Positions 11,801 to 25,284 are shown, numbered from the stretch's first letter. The stretch: DNA of 64,000 nucleotides from Liolophura sinensis (GCF_032854445.1 NC_088300.1:27449608-27513607), one strand, 5' to 3'. A program made the numbers and translations. Notes: generated from the sequence alone by a model not told the origin.

Positions 11801-13079
11801 AACTATAATATCAGTCCCAGCTTTCACATCTTGCTTCACTAATGCTGAGAGTTCGTTCAGATTTCCCTGTGCATTATTTATTTATTATTTATTTATTATT
11901 TGTTGACAATTGCATGACGAATTAAGGAATTTTTGATTCTGAAGATGATCTAAACCACAAATCTTTGAGAAGTAAATGACTAACTGTCCCATGTACGTGT
12001 GATAAGCAGATTTTCATCGGCAGTGTGCCCAAAGCATATAAAGCATTGATGGTGGACAAGCTTTTAAGCCCCGTTCTCACGTAGACGGACTTTGTGCCCA
12101 ACCGTCACGAATTGACGTCGCAGTGTAATTCTGTTTGCATTCGTGGCGTTTCGTACTGATTCACTGAATGATTACGAATTTTCGATGGAAGGCATTCTTA
12201 ATTATTCGCCGTAGGTCTGTCATAAACGTAGTGCGGAGATCTTGGATTGAATTACTTCAAAACGTCAAAGAATGCGATAACCATGACGTCATCGATTGTA
12301 ACACAGCTTGTCCATGAGTGTCGTAAGGCTGTCGTGAAATTCACGCCAAGTTACCTCTTGCTACATGATGCAATACGCATCTTATGTCGTAGCGGTTTGG
12401 GTAGCATTCCGTATGTGGGAATGGAACTTAAGTGGTAGTAAGGGAATCAAGAAAATTGTCTGTCCTAGCCGGCTGGAAATGAACAAACACTTGTAGTCGT
12501 TACTCGGTGGAAATACAAGCACCTCTATTAACCATTCAGACACTAGGGCCACTGCCGTCCTTCCGTTTTGGATAAGTACAGAGTTTATAGGCATGGCAAA
12601 ATTCCAATTGTTCTCGTGAGATGAATTAGCATGTGACTTAAGACTGTGCATGTTGTACACAGTCATTAGAAATCAAATATTTATATATACCCATTGTACC
12701 CGACGTCGGGCCTAATCCCTTTACACAGTCTGCACGGGATAGCGTGAGAAAGTTTGGATAACTTGGTACACATGACATGTTGTATATTTATCTTGGCCTA
12801 CATGTAAATCTTGATAGACAACTTTGAATCTGTATACGACACTTTAACAAAAAAACAGTCCTGTTTTACTTTTATGAAAAATATAACAAAATGAATAATA
12901 ATAATAACTGTGTAATTAACATTCAGGGTTCTTAAATTGATTTCGTAATCACGCACTCTCTTCATGTGTTGGCGCAAGTTGGATGTTATATTAAACAGTA
13001 TTGGTCGGTTATGAGAGGCTGGTTAATAATTTATGATAAATGAAACATAACACTGATTGTCAAAGTACAAATAACCAGG
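8840..13079. other. Intergenic, no gene seen
   Basis: AT-rich spacer with a (AAAT)n run at 10302-10326 and a TTTATTATTTATT tract at about 11875-11900. No exon with a convincing splice context, no domain and no RNA gene was recognised. Confidence 0.55.
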
Positions 13080-15180
13080 GTGGTTTACACTCTCCGTCTT
13101 TCCTAGGTTTACATTCTTGGCGCTAGACTGGTTTACACTTTCCGTCTTTTTCTGGTTTACACTCTTAGTCCTAGTCAGGTTTTACACTCTTAGTCCTAGT
13201 CTGGTTATGCTCTTAGCGTTAGACTGGTTTCCATTCTCCGTCTTTGTCTGGTTTACACTCTCCGTCTGATTGGTTTACACTTTCAGGCCGTCAGGTTTTA
13301 CACTCTGTGTCTTTGTCTGGTTTACAATCTTTTTCCTAGTCTGGTTTACACTCTTCACCTTTTAACGTTAGTCAGGTTTTCACTCTCTGTTTTTGTCTGG
13401 ATTACACTCTCAGCCCTAGTCCGTTGTACACTCTCAGCCATAGTCTGGTTTCCACTCTCAGCCATAGTCTGGTTTACACTCTCAGCCATACTCTGGTTTC
13501 CACTCTCAGCCATACTCTGGTTTCCACTCTTAGCCATAGTCTGGTTTACACTCTCAACTATAATCTGGTTTACATTCTCAGCCATAGTCTGGTTCAGACT
13601 CTCAGCCATAGTCTGGGGCCACACTCTCACTTCTACTTTGTTTTACACTCTCCGTCTTTGCTTAGTTTACACTATCAAGCCTTCTCTGGTTTCCACTCTC
13701 AGCCATGGTCTGGTTTACACTTCAGCCCTAGTCTGGTTTCCACTCTCAGCCATAGTCTTGTTTACATTCTCAGCCATAGCCTGGTTTCCACTCAGCTATA
13801 GTCTGTTTTGCACTCTCAGCCATGGTATGGTTTACACTCTCAGCCATAGTCTGCTTTACACTCTCAGCCATAGTCTGGTTTACACTCTCAATTTTAGTTT
13901 GTTTTTCACTCTCCGTCTTTGCCTAGTTTACACTATCAAGCCTAGTCTTGTTCACACTCTCAGCCATAGTCTGGGTCACACTCTCAACCCTAGTCTGGTT
14001 CACACTCTCAGCCATAGTCTGGGGCACACTCTCACTTCTAGTTTGTTTTACACTCTCTGCCTTCATCTAGTTTACACTATCAAGCCTAGTCTTGTTCTAG
14101 TCTGGTTTACACTCTCACTTCTAGTTTGTTTTACACTCTCCGTCTTTGCCTAGTTCACACTATCAGGACTAGACTGGTTCACACTCGCAGCCATAGTCTG
14201 GTTTACATTCTAACTTCTAGTTTGTTTTACACTCTCCGTCTTTGCCTAGTTTACACTATCAAGCGTAGTCTGGTTCACACTCTCAGCCATAGTCTGGAGC
14301 ACACTCTCAACCCTAGTCTGGGGCACACTCTCACTTCTAGTTTGTTTTACATTCTCCGCCTTCACCTATTTTACACTATCAAGCCTAGTCTGGTTCACAA
14401 TCTCAGCCATAGTCTGGTTTCCACTCTCACTTCTAGTTTGTTTTACACTCTCCGTCTTTGCTTAGTTTACACTATCAAGCCTAGTCTGGTTCACACTCTC
14501 AGCCATAGTCTGGGGCACACTCTCAACCCTAGTCTGGGGCACACTCTCACTTCTAGTCTGTTTTACACTCTCCGTCTTTGCTTAGTTTACACAATCAAGC
14601 CTAGTCTGGTTCACATTCTCAGCCATAGCCTGGGGCACACTCTCAACCCTAGTCTGGGGCACACTCTCACTTCTAGTTTGTTTTACATTCTCCGCCTTCA
14701 CCTATTTTACACTATCAAGCCTAGTCTGGTTCACAATCTCAGCCATAGTCTGGGGCACACTCTCACTTCTAGTTTGTTTTACACTCTCCGTCTTTGCTTA
14801 GTTTACACTATCAAGCCTAGTCTGGTTCACACTCTCAGCCATAGTCTGGTTTACACTCTCAACCATAGTCTGGGGCACACTCTCACTTCTAGTCTGATTT
14901 ACACTCTCCGCCTTCATCTAGTTTACACTATCAAGCCTAGTCTGGTTTACACTCTCAGTCATAGTCTGGGGCACACTCTCAACCATAGTCTGGTTTACAC
15001 TCTCACTTCTAGTCTGATTTACACTCTCCGCCTTCACCTAGTTTACACTATCAAGCCTAGTCTGGTTCACACTCTCAGCCATAGTCTGGGGTACACTCTC
15101 AACAATAGTCTGGTTTACGCTCTCAATCCTAGTCTGGTTTACACTGTCCACTTTCATCTAATTTACACTATCAAGCCATA
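13080..15180. repeat. 24-bp minisatellite, array part 1, with 120-bp higher-order period
   Basis: Monomer about 24 bp with core TAGTCTGGTTTACACTCTCA and variants (CAGCCATAG, CACTTCTAG, CCGTCTTTG). In the second half, five different monomers form a 120-bp higher-order unit. The CTTCTAGT variant recurs at 14214, 14334, 14430, 14550, 14670, 14765, 14885 and 15005, with spacings of 120 or about 96. Because 24 is divisible by three, long open frames (up to 387 codons) exist on the + strand; they encode LSHSLVYT-type repeats and are not called as genes. Confidence 0.93.
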
Positions 15181-15321
15181 CTCAGCAACCTACAGATGGT
15201 CGTGGGTTTCCCCCGGGCTCTGCCCGGTTTCCTCCCGCCATAATGCTGGCCGCCGTCGTATAAGTGAAATATTCTTGAGCACGGCGTAAAACACCAATCA
15301 AATAAATAAATACATAAATAA
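15181..15321 (+). mobile_element. 5'-truncated V-SINE-like insertion in the minisatellite
   Basis: Begins within the core (CAGCAACCTACAGATGG) and runs through CATAATGCTGGCCGCCGTCG and GTATAAGTGAAATATTC to an (AAAT)n-type tail. The 11-bp sequence ATCAAGCCATA is present on both sides (15170-15180 and 15322-15332). It is a target-site duplication made from array sequence, so the insertion is younger than the array. Confidence 0.93.
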
Positions 15322-15332
15322 ATCAAGCCATA

Positions 15333-16290
15333 GTCTGGTTTACACACTCAGTCTTAGTGTGGTTTACACTCTCAGAATTAGTCTGGTTTACACTCTCAAC
15401 TCTAGTCTTGCTTACCCTCACAGCCCTAGTCTGTCTTACTCTCAATCTATGTCTAGATATTACTCTTCACTCTAGTCTTGTTTACACTCTCAGCCCTAAT
15501 CTGTCTTACTCTCAGTCTTTGTCTGTTTTACACTCTCGGCCATAGTCTGGTGTACACTGTCAGTCCTAGTTTGGTTTCTATTTTCAGCCGTTCTTCTGTA
15601 TCTGTTCTGGTTTACACTAAGTTTGCCTTACATACACTCTCAAATACAGTGTTCTTACACTCTCAAACACACACAGCCTTACACTCTCAAACGCAGTCTT
15701 GCTTACACTCTCAAACGCAGTCTTGCTCATCAAAATCAGTCTTGCTTACACTCTCAAACTCAGTCTTGCTTACACTCTCAAACACAGTCTTGCTTACACT
15801 CTCAAACACAGCCTGTCTTACACTCTCAAACTCTCGGTCTGGCTTTCCCTCTCAAACACAGTTTGTCTTACACTCTCAAACTCCCGGTGTAATTTTCCCT
15901 TTAAAACTTAGTCTGAATACACCCTAAAATTCAGTCTGGCTATCCCTCTCAAACCCAGTCTTGCTTACACTTTCATCCAGTCTGGCTTACACTCTTAAAC
16001 CCAATCTTGCTTACACTCTCATCCAGTCTGACTTACACTTTCAAACCCAGTCTTGCTTACATTCTCACCCAGTATGGCTTACACTCTCAAACCCAATCTT
16101 GCTTACACTCTCATCCAGTCTGACTTACACTCTCAAACCCAGTCTTGCTTACACTCTCATCCAGTCTGACTTACACTCTCAAACCCAGCCTTGCTTACAC
16201 TCTCATCCAGTCTGACTTACACTCTCAAACCCAGTCTTGCTTACATTCTCACCCAGTATGGCTTACACTCTCAAATACAATTTTTCTTCT
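15333..16290. repeat. 24/46-bp minisatellite, array part 2
   Basis: Continuation of the array after the SINE, with different monomers. Up to about 15900 the core is CAGTCTTGCTTACACTCTCA. From about 15960 a 46-bp dimer dominates (TTGCTTACACTCTCATCCAG followed by TCTGACTTACACTCTCAAAC). It ends abruptly in a T/C-rich stretch. Short open frames are a by-product of the repeat. Confidence 0.92.
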
Positions 16291-19200
16291 CTTTTTTCCT
16301 CTCAAAAAGTTGTAGACATTCACCTTCAGATTTGTCACAGGTTACTTTATCCGTTGAAAGAGCGAAATAACATACTGAATAAATCTAATGAAAGGTGTAT
16401 TGTGGGAGGGGGTGTCGGGTGTGTGTGGGGGGGAGGCGCTAATTTACCAGTAGTGTGCAGATGGATTCAATTACACAAACTTCTAGCAGAGTGACATGCT
16501 TTTGCAATCTACATGTGTAATGGTTCAGTCAACCACAAACTATAATCTTTTGATAATGAACCTCAAGTGGAGTGTTAGATTTAATCAGTGTTTATTCAGT
16601 ATGATATGGATGTAAAGTCATTATACCATCCTGACATATATATAACGAGGTTGTCCCAAAAAACCTTCAGATCGTCGCGTCAATGAACTGAGGGTCGGGT
16701 TGAGCAACGGTTTATCATAGTTCATCTATTAAATGTACTTTTCAGGCTCTAACACCATGCACTAGGAATAAGGATTCAGGAGACGCTACACTCCCCTATT
16801 CCAAACCTATATTAATAACGCTAAAGTACATATAATAGAACTTACTGTTCAGAAATAGCACGACTAAGTCATACAGCAGTCTCGATTACTTATCGGTAGG
16901 TTACCCATGTGAGGAATGGGTAACATGGAGAACAATAAAAGCACAAGGCCATTTATGCCGATGACACTGCGCTGTAAGCTTTGACGACACCCCAGCTCTA
17001 TGCATTTTTATGGATATTTGTATATTTATATTTGTATATTTTTGTGTAAATTGTAGGTTTAAATTTACATGCACTTGCCCATGTAAAGTTTTAGGCGTCA
17101 CAAAGATAAAAAGGAGGAAAGGAAAATTTGACGCACGCTTAAACTAACTCCTGTAAATTACAGTTGAAATCTAAGCTTTTTCAGAATGGAAAAGCACTGT
17201 TCTAACACACTGCCCCCCACCCCCCACCCCCAACACACTCACATATAACTACTCGCTTATGAGATCTATATACATTGTAAACCCCAACAAGGATGTATGT
17301 AATGCTCAAGGGCTTTCCAGTCAAGCATTAAAATTTTAGGAAAATAAAACTTGGTGTTACAATGCGGTGAATGTTTTTCATCTGAGTCACATTGATGGTC
17401 AACCACAAATACACAGAGACAAAACACCACTCCACATCTGGTGTCGACCTCTGTCATCAACTTGTTGCCCATCCTTCATATATGAACACACGTAAACTTG
17501 AACATATCGATACGATATACTGATGATTCCCTTGGCCGTTTGTTTTATCTGTATTACCATCTCGCTACATGTGTATTCGTCTGTATCAATCTGACTTATT
17601 CACACAGTTGATATTCCATGCAGTCCTTGAATAATTTCTAGGTGGGAATACAAACTATACGTATCTCAGTTGCGAACTGATAGCAACTATTAATAAAACG
17701 CCATGCATAATGGTGTAATAAACTCCAATGCTTATACAGCCCCTTCTCTCGGGTTAAGCGAAATTGGATACAACTGTAACAACTATGAAACAGGTCGCCA
17801 GGGGACTTGAGCGTTCTCTGTCATATCAAAATGGTACTTTCTTGTAGTAGGTTGGCATGTTCATGGTATATGTTTACGTGCTACCTCACTGGACCACCAT
17901 ACAAACCCAAGACACCGGACCTGACACCGCACCGAGTTACAGTTAACTGACACGGACCGAAATGAAATTCGGTGCAGCAGAGAGGTTTAATTTTTTTCAT
18001 GTAGAAAAAACAAGTAAAATTTACTTGAGTATGAAGTACAATTACTGAAGAATATGTGTGTGAAAAATTTGGAGTGATACGATTTATAATTATTGTTTTA
18101 TCAAAAGACAAAAGAAGGGTCAAAAGACCCTTGCTATTTTAAGCCGTTTTCTTGTGGGAAATCCCTTCATCATAAAAATGTGATTACACATGAGCCAAAT
18201 TCATTTCCACATATTTGGTGTCTGTCAAGGGAGTAGTAAGCTACAACGAAGTATCGTGTTGGTTCACGCAATCATATTTTTATAGTTCCAAAAATAAGTA
18301 AATAAATAAATTGGAAGTTCCAAGTAATTCAGCATTCACCATAAAATTTCATGGCTTTGAACGCATGGTCCGCATTAAGCCCACAGTAGCATGCCTGCCT
18401 TGAAACCGTTGTGTCGAACAGGATAACGAGTTTGATTCCTATAATTACATACTTTATTCCTTTTAGTGCCTAACAAAGAGAGTTAATGGAGTGGGAGTGG
18501 GGAGAGGGGGGGGGGTTAATTTGAACCACACAAGGAATTCTTCTATTATATTTCTTCATATATTGTCAAGCTGTTGGATAAGTTAATTATATTATTGTAA
18601 ATCTATACAGATTGTATGCAGTATTTATCCAGTGAAAGTTCAACTTAATTTACTTCAGATAACAGCATATTTTACAATTAGGCGCCTGTTTATGAGTTCG
18701 GCTTCGTAATAAATTCTGTTAAAGTCACTGTCATATATTCACGGTACAATTCGTAAGACAAAACTTGTAAACTCGTCAGACCAACATTAGAATGAAAGAG
18801 ATAGTATCCTATGCATTTAATCGCATACAATAAGCCGATGATTACCAACGAATGTTTTAGCTTGGCTACACCTGTTACATAACAAGTTCAACCGCGTACC
18901 AGAGAAGCGTTTGTGTCGTTGTGTCACACTTTGGACAGGTTAGCAATAGACCTGAAGACGATTTCCCATAAACAAAATTCATACATAGAATGAAACGTTG
19001 AAGCATCTGCTACAAAATTACACCACTTTATAACAAGCAGGGAAAAAAAAGGCAGCCAAAATATAATATTTGCGCAAGTACTTAATCTGATTTCATCTAC
19101 AAAAATATTTGGGTGTTGGTTAGAATTGCATACATTTTGCATACATCAGAGAAAGAGAATGCACATCTACATTGCATTATTTTGTGGGATTTCTGACATC

Positions 19201-19520
19201 ACTTCCTGCCTGGTCACTGTGTCTCCAGTCATTTGCTAGTGTTGATGGTGATGTTTATGGCATGCGCTATAAAGAATATGGTTGTACACATGTACGTATA
19301 TTGGATAAAGTATTTTTAATTTTTTTTATGTGTGGATAGGACAGGTTAAATATCCCCGTGTAATTCAAACTGATTTTTAGAAGACAAATTTACCCGAATT
19401 TATGTTTCTAGGGAAAGTTTATGCTTTCATCGACGGTGCAGATCTAAAGAACAACGGATGGATAAAGGACAATTGTCTTTAAGCTGAAAGCAGGCAGTTC
19501 ATAACTTGGAAAAGGCAGGA
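16291..19520. other. Intergenic, no gene seen
   Basis: Contains a G-rich tract at 16404-16433, a C-rich tract at about 17211-17232 and another G-rich tract near 18493-18515. The rest is AT-rich without a recognisable exon, RNA gene or mobile element. Confidence 0.55.
16404..16433 (+). other. Potential G-quadruplex
   Basis: Four G-runs (3, 5, 3 and 7 long) separated by loops of 1, 4 and 7 bases fit the usual four-stranded pattern. It lies about 110 bp after the minisatellite. Sequence potential only; no role is claimed. Confidence 0.5.
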
Positions 19521-19524
19521 TAGG

Positions 19525-19795
19525 AATAAGACATGAATAAGACATGGCAATCTTGGTATTTCTTCGTTTGGTGCCCTGAATAAGAATCTTGGCACCTCTT
19601 CGTATAAATCGTGGAAAACTTGGTACGTCTTCCCTTGTCGAACAAGATTAACATTTCTGGTACTTCTTCGTTTGGCGCTTATGAATGGCATGACAGTCTT
19701 GTTATTTCTTCGCTTGACAACTATGAATAAATCGCAGTCTTGGTACTTCTACACTTTAAGGCTCAAGAATAAGACATGGCAGTTTCGAACTCCTT
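19525..19795. repeat. Degenerate minisatellite, about 50-60-bp unit
   Basis: Diverged copies of a unit containing GAATAAGACATGGCAGTC and CTTGGTACTTCTTCGTTTGG. The period is irregular because of small deletions. No coding role is apparent. Confidence 0.7.
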
Positions 19796-19799
19796 CACT

Positions 19800-21736
19800 T
19801 GGGTTACATCTATGTGTCCGCAGTGTGACCGGTAATTACAATTAAGAGACACCATCCTCTTGTATAACCAAAATAACGATGAATCAATAATGTCGACGGT
19901 TGCGTCCTTGTTTCCCTTGTACTTGAAGTCGCTTCTACTATTTATAACAACATATGGATATATTTTACGTGTCTAATATGCACCTCTGCCTTTGCTTGTA
20001 CGTAGTTTATTTCACCCAAACCAGTTCTGATGCAATACAAAATTTTCGTGGCTTAATTAAAAACATCCTGTTAACCCTTGACAGGAACAAACACAACAGT
20101 TATATAAATGCGAATAAAAAATTAAATTTAATTCAGGAAAGGAATGACAGTATAGGTTTTTCCAAAATATTTGGAGAAGAGTTACAAAATATTAAGGATT
20201 AACAATTCTTAATTTGCCAAAATTTAGATGTGCTTAGTAACATTTTTTCCATTGTAAACTCATTATTTACGGTAATTATATCTCCCAAAACTCCCCGAAG
20301 GACAAGATTCATACACATGATATAGATGGATCGAGGCCACTTTCACAAAGCTTCAGACACACATTTTATCGTTTTTTAACCCTGCAGACAATGGATTGAG
20401 TAATACCACTTATGTAAATGTGACCCTTGTTATACACCAACAAACTCACGTCTACATACATACTCCTTGGTGCACCTTTATAACCGTCACCTGCTGCACA
20501 ATTGTGCCACCCACTGATTAGTATTCTACCAGCGTGTACCTAATCGCCCACAGCAGCTGAGACATTGGAGGTCTGGATTCGGATTAAGTTTATGAGATTA
20601 CCTGCGATCACCTGACACACATGTGCAGCTGAACTCTGATTAACCTGTCAGAGCATTAACACCCATCCCACGTTAAGCTATGAAATGTTCTTTAATTCAC
20701 GATTAGCATATAAAGCGTTAACGGTGTAGATAGCGATTTATGTCCATACAAGTACCTTAAGCACACATGCATAACCTACCGCATACCGTATATTACAGAG
20801 TTCAAACTATACTTCTGCCTTATGCACAGCATTCGTCGTGGACAATCCAGGAGTTTCATATAAGCAACAATCGTCTTAGAAAGGCTTTAAAGTGTCATCT
20901 ATGACTTCGACTCCAGTTTCCCAAAATGCTCTTCCTGATTGGTGTATATGCACCCGAAATATCCATCTACACGTACACTTAAAGCAGAAGAAAATTAAAA
21001 TATCAATCAAATACCATTGAAAAGAGTATGCATTTCCTCGCAGGTACATGCCATAAAAAATTCTAATATGTACCTCAAGGTGATAAATTATAAACAAAGT
21101 CCGCGCCAACATCTGTTGTGGAGGATAATTGTCGCCGGAAACCGCCGAAGTGCGCTTGACAATCTGGAAAGCGGAATGTTGTACGTACGTTACGAGTGTA
21201 CACGAACAAGCCGGTAGTTTTTAACGACTCTTAATGGTTGAGAGGCAACACACCCCCAGCATAAATTACAGATGCAGGGCGCGATGGACTCAGTGATTTA
21301 TGCCAGCTTAGCCGTATTCAGGGTTTTACGTGTATGGCGAGGAAAAATCGCAAAATTATGTGGCAGGCAGTACCAGATAGAAAAAAATGTGCTCTTTTCA
21401 GCCTTTGGTGTCATGTTTTTAAGTTTTCTTCTCCTTTAAAGCCCCGATCTTTGTAATTACGAGATATACTGTCTGAAAACGACTATACAGGTGTACACAT
21501 TTTCACATTCACAATTCACATTAGGCGTGTAAAAACATAATTTGTTCGTCTTTGTTAGCCCGTTGAAAACGTGAAAACGATCGCTGTATATAATAACTGT
21601 TCCTGAGGTGTTATGACGTGTTCACATATGAATCTGCTGGCAAAAAGCTTTAGCTGTAACGAAACATGCAGGCGCTAGCCTCTGGACATTACCGTTAAAT
21701 ATCTTCATAAATAATTGACAGTTAAAACGCACACAC
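19800..21736. other. Intergenic, no gene seen
   Basis: AT-rich spacer. An 82-codon open frame at 19954-20202 has no recognisable domain and no clear splice context, so it is not called. Confidence 0.55.
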
Positions 21737-22148
21737 TATGGTGGCTTATAGCGGCCATTTTTACCGCACCTTCCTCGCCCCAGCGCAAAGCGCGGTTTTA
21801 AGAGAACGGCGCACTTCTCGGGGTCGCGGGGATCGCGTAGGGTTCCGCGACCTCCGCGTGTTCCGCGACCCCGCCTGGAGCGCGGAGGTCGCGGTTCCGC
21901 GACGTGGGCGACCTCCGCGCCCCCGCGGAACATGCAGAGGGCACGGTTTTAACAAAACATTCCGCGAGTTGCGCGGGGGCGCCAAGGTCGCGGTGGGCGC
22001 GGATTTAATAAAATCGCGCCCTCGGCGACCCCGCGGAGGACGCAGAAAGCACGAAGGGCGCGGTTTGGCGCCCTCCGCGACCTCCGCGCCTTCCGCGTGT
22101 TCCGCACCCCCGCGGAGGTCGCGGTTTTCTTAAAACCGCGCCACCATA
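21737..22148. mobile_element. GC-rich hairpin island, possible foldback/MITE-like element
   Basis: A 412-bp block, strikingly GC- and CpG-rich, set in AT-rich DNA. It starts TATGGTGGC (21737-21745) and ends with the exact inverted copy GCCACCATA (22140-22148). A second, 14-bp perfect inverted pair (GCGCGGTTTTAAGA at 21790-21803, its complement at 22128-22141) lies inside. Short motifs CCGCGACCTCCGCG and GCGGAGGTCGCGG recur on both strands. At least four GC stems with AT loops occur (about 21790, 21952, 21995-22021 and 22120-22140). A CAC flanks each end, so any target duplication is at most 3 bp. It has no coding capacity for a transposase. A regulatory CpG island is the alternative. Confidence 0.5.
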
Positions 22149-22338
22149 CACATACTGCAGTTTTAAGGAAGTCGAGAAGTTAGGCTCCATGCAATATTGT
22201 TTCATAGGTTGACTTTATCGGAAACATAAAGAAAGTTCATGTTCACCAATCCACAATGATTACCATCGCCACTGTACATGGCTGAAACATTGCTAACACT
22301 ACGAGCCATATTCATCCATTCATCCATAAAATACTTCC

Positions 22339-22400
22339 TGAGTGGGAAGGTATGCCGGCAAACCTGCGGATAGTGGTGGCTTTCCCCCAGGCTCTGTCCG
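22339..22400 (+). mobile_element. V-SINE-like core fragment
   Basis: Short piece of the SINE core (GTGGGAAGGTATGCCGGCAA, then CCTGCGGATAGTGG and TTTCCCCCAGGCTCTG). Head and tail are absent. Confidence 0.6.
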
Positions 22401-22854
22401 ACTGAATATAGTATATATAGTAGTAACCCACCCATCCCTACCAACTGGAATGGATGCATATCCATGCAAACAAAATAACACAAGTAGTATATAATACAGA
22501 ACGTCCAGAATTATAGGCTGTTACACCTTACAAGTTTAATGCAAATTTGAAGGAGATTAAAAATCCATTTTATCCCACTCGCAAATATATTTAATCATGG
22601 GATTCCACAAATTTATTTCTTACATTTGTATAGTTTTCCATCCCCCGCTTTCATAAGAAAAATACAAGAATGGATATACAAGACTGTAGCATAGGAAAAA
22701 AAATCAAACCAGAGTATAGTAACGACTGTCACAGTGTGATAGTTGACATATGTTCACACGTAACCGATGAAATGTGGCCTTTTGTCAGTTTGCACTTATA
22801 CACTTTATGACAATTGAATTCATTTTTTAATTGACGAAGTCATATTTTGAACGA

Positions 22855-23142
22855 CCGCTTTGGTGGCCTGATGGTTAGAGCGTCAGCCCCGAAGTCGGCA
22901 CATACCAAAGATTTTATAAATGACGCTCAGCATTGGAGCAAGGAAACGGGACTGCTTAACCTGGTGTCAGTATAATGTGACTGGGATGTCATATCCGGTG
23001 CCTTCGACATGATACTTCAATGACGGCACTTTGGCGACACAGACTCGCCCTCCCAGAAGAAGACATAGTATATATATACACACTTCACGACTCCTGGTCA
23101 TCATATGACTGAAAAAATGTTAAGTTCGACGTTGAACCCCAC
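22855..23142 (+). mobile_element. tRNA-derived SINE, third family
   Basis: A tRNA-like head with an A-box-like block (TGGCCTGATGGTTAGAGCG) is followed by unrelated body sequence and a 3' end ATGTTAAGTTCGACGTTGAA that runs into a (CATT)n tail. It is not an intact tRNA gene because no cloverleaf can be completed after the head. The family name is unknown to me. Confidence 0.6.
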
Positions 23143-23191
23143 GCATTCATTCATTCATTCATTCATTCATTCATTCATTTATTCATTCATT
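23143..23191. repeat. (CATT)n microsatellite, tail of the preceding SINE
   Basis: About twelve CATT/CATTTATT units. They continue at 23329-23340 after the inserted V-SINE, so the tract was split by that insertion. Confidence 0.85.
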
Positions 23192-23328
23192 CACCGTAAG
23201 TGGGAAGGTCTGCCAGTCACCTGCGGATGGTCGTGGGTTTCCACCCACCATAATGCTGGCCGCCGTCGTATAAGTGAAATATTCTTGAGTACGGCGTAAA
23301 ACACCAATCCAAAAAAAAAAAAAAAAAA
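23192..23328 (+). mobile_element. 5'-truncated V-SINE-like insertion in a SINE tail
   Basis: Starts within the core (GTAAGTGGGAAGGTCTGCC), contains CATAATGCTGGCCGCCGTCG and ends in an 18-base poly(A). TCATTCATTCAT-type sequence flanks both sides, consistent with a target-site duplication inside the (CATT)n tail. About 10 bp of core (CCCGGGCTCT) is missing. Confidence 0.85.
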
Positions 23329-23390
23329 TCATTCATTCATATTTTGATCATAGTTTAACCTCCGAAATATTTTGGGCATGAGGTTTATCG

Positions 23391-25001
<1,611 letters not shown>

Positions 25002-25014
25002 ATTCCAATTTGAT

Positions 25015-25284
25015 TTTTTTTTTTTTTTTTTTTGATTGGTGTTTTACGCCGTACTCATGAATATTTCACTTATACGACGGCGGCCAGCATTATGGTGGGT
25101 GGCAACCGGGCACAGCCCGGGGGAAACCCACGACCATCCGCAGGTTGCTGGCTGGCCTTCTCACGTACGGCCAGAGAGGAAGCCAGCATGAGCTGGACTT
25201 GAACTCACAGCGACCGCATTGGTGAGAGACTCCTGGGTCATTACACTGCGCTAGCGCTTTAACCGACTGAGCCACGGAGGCCCC
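25015..25284 (-). mobile_element. Full-length V-SINE/RUDI-like element with 13-bp TSD
   Basis: Best reference copy of the main SINE family, read on the - strand. It has a tRNA-derived head with A box (TGGCTCAGTCGGTTAAAGCG) and B box (GAGTTCAAGTCC). A conserved core follows (CTGCGGATGGTCGTGGG; CATAATGCTGGCCGCCGTCG; GTATAAGTGAAATATTC), then an AAAACACCAATCAAA end and a 20-base A tail. ATTCCAATTTGAT occurs at 25002-25014 and 25285-25297, a perfect target-site duplication that proves the insertion boundaries. The link to the V-SINE superfamily (RUDI of molluscs) is from memory of the family and is inference. Confidence 0.93.

Noticed and set aside
13424-15289. Several long + strand open frames (up to 387 codons) with LSHSLVYT repeats
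   Set aside because: The 24-bp and 120-bp periods are divisible by three, which alone keeps the frames open. The last frame runs into the SINE. No independent gene evidence.
13080-16290. CRISPR-like array of short direct repeats
   Set aside because: Units are adjoining and all similar with no unique spacers, in a eukaryotic intergenic region; it is a minisatellite.
21738-22205. Arg/Pro/Gly-rich open frames on both strands
   Set aside because: Produced by high GC content of the hairpin island; no conserved domain, and the inverted repeats explain the sequence better.
22855-22895. Possible tRNA gene
   Set aside because: Only an A-box-like half is present and no cloverleaf can be closed; it is the head of a SINE. 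The same applies to the heads at 25284, 27602, 30000 and 45710.
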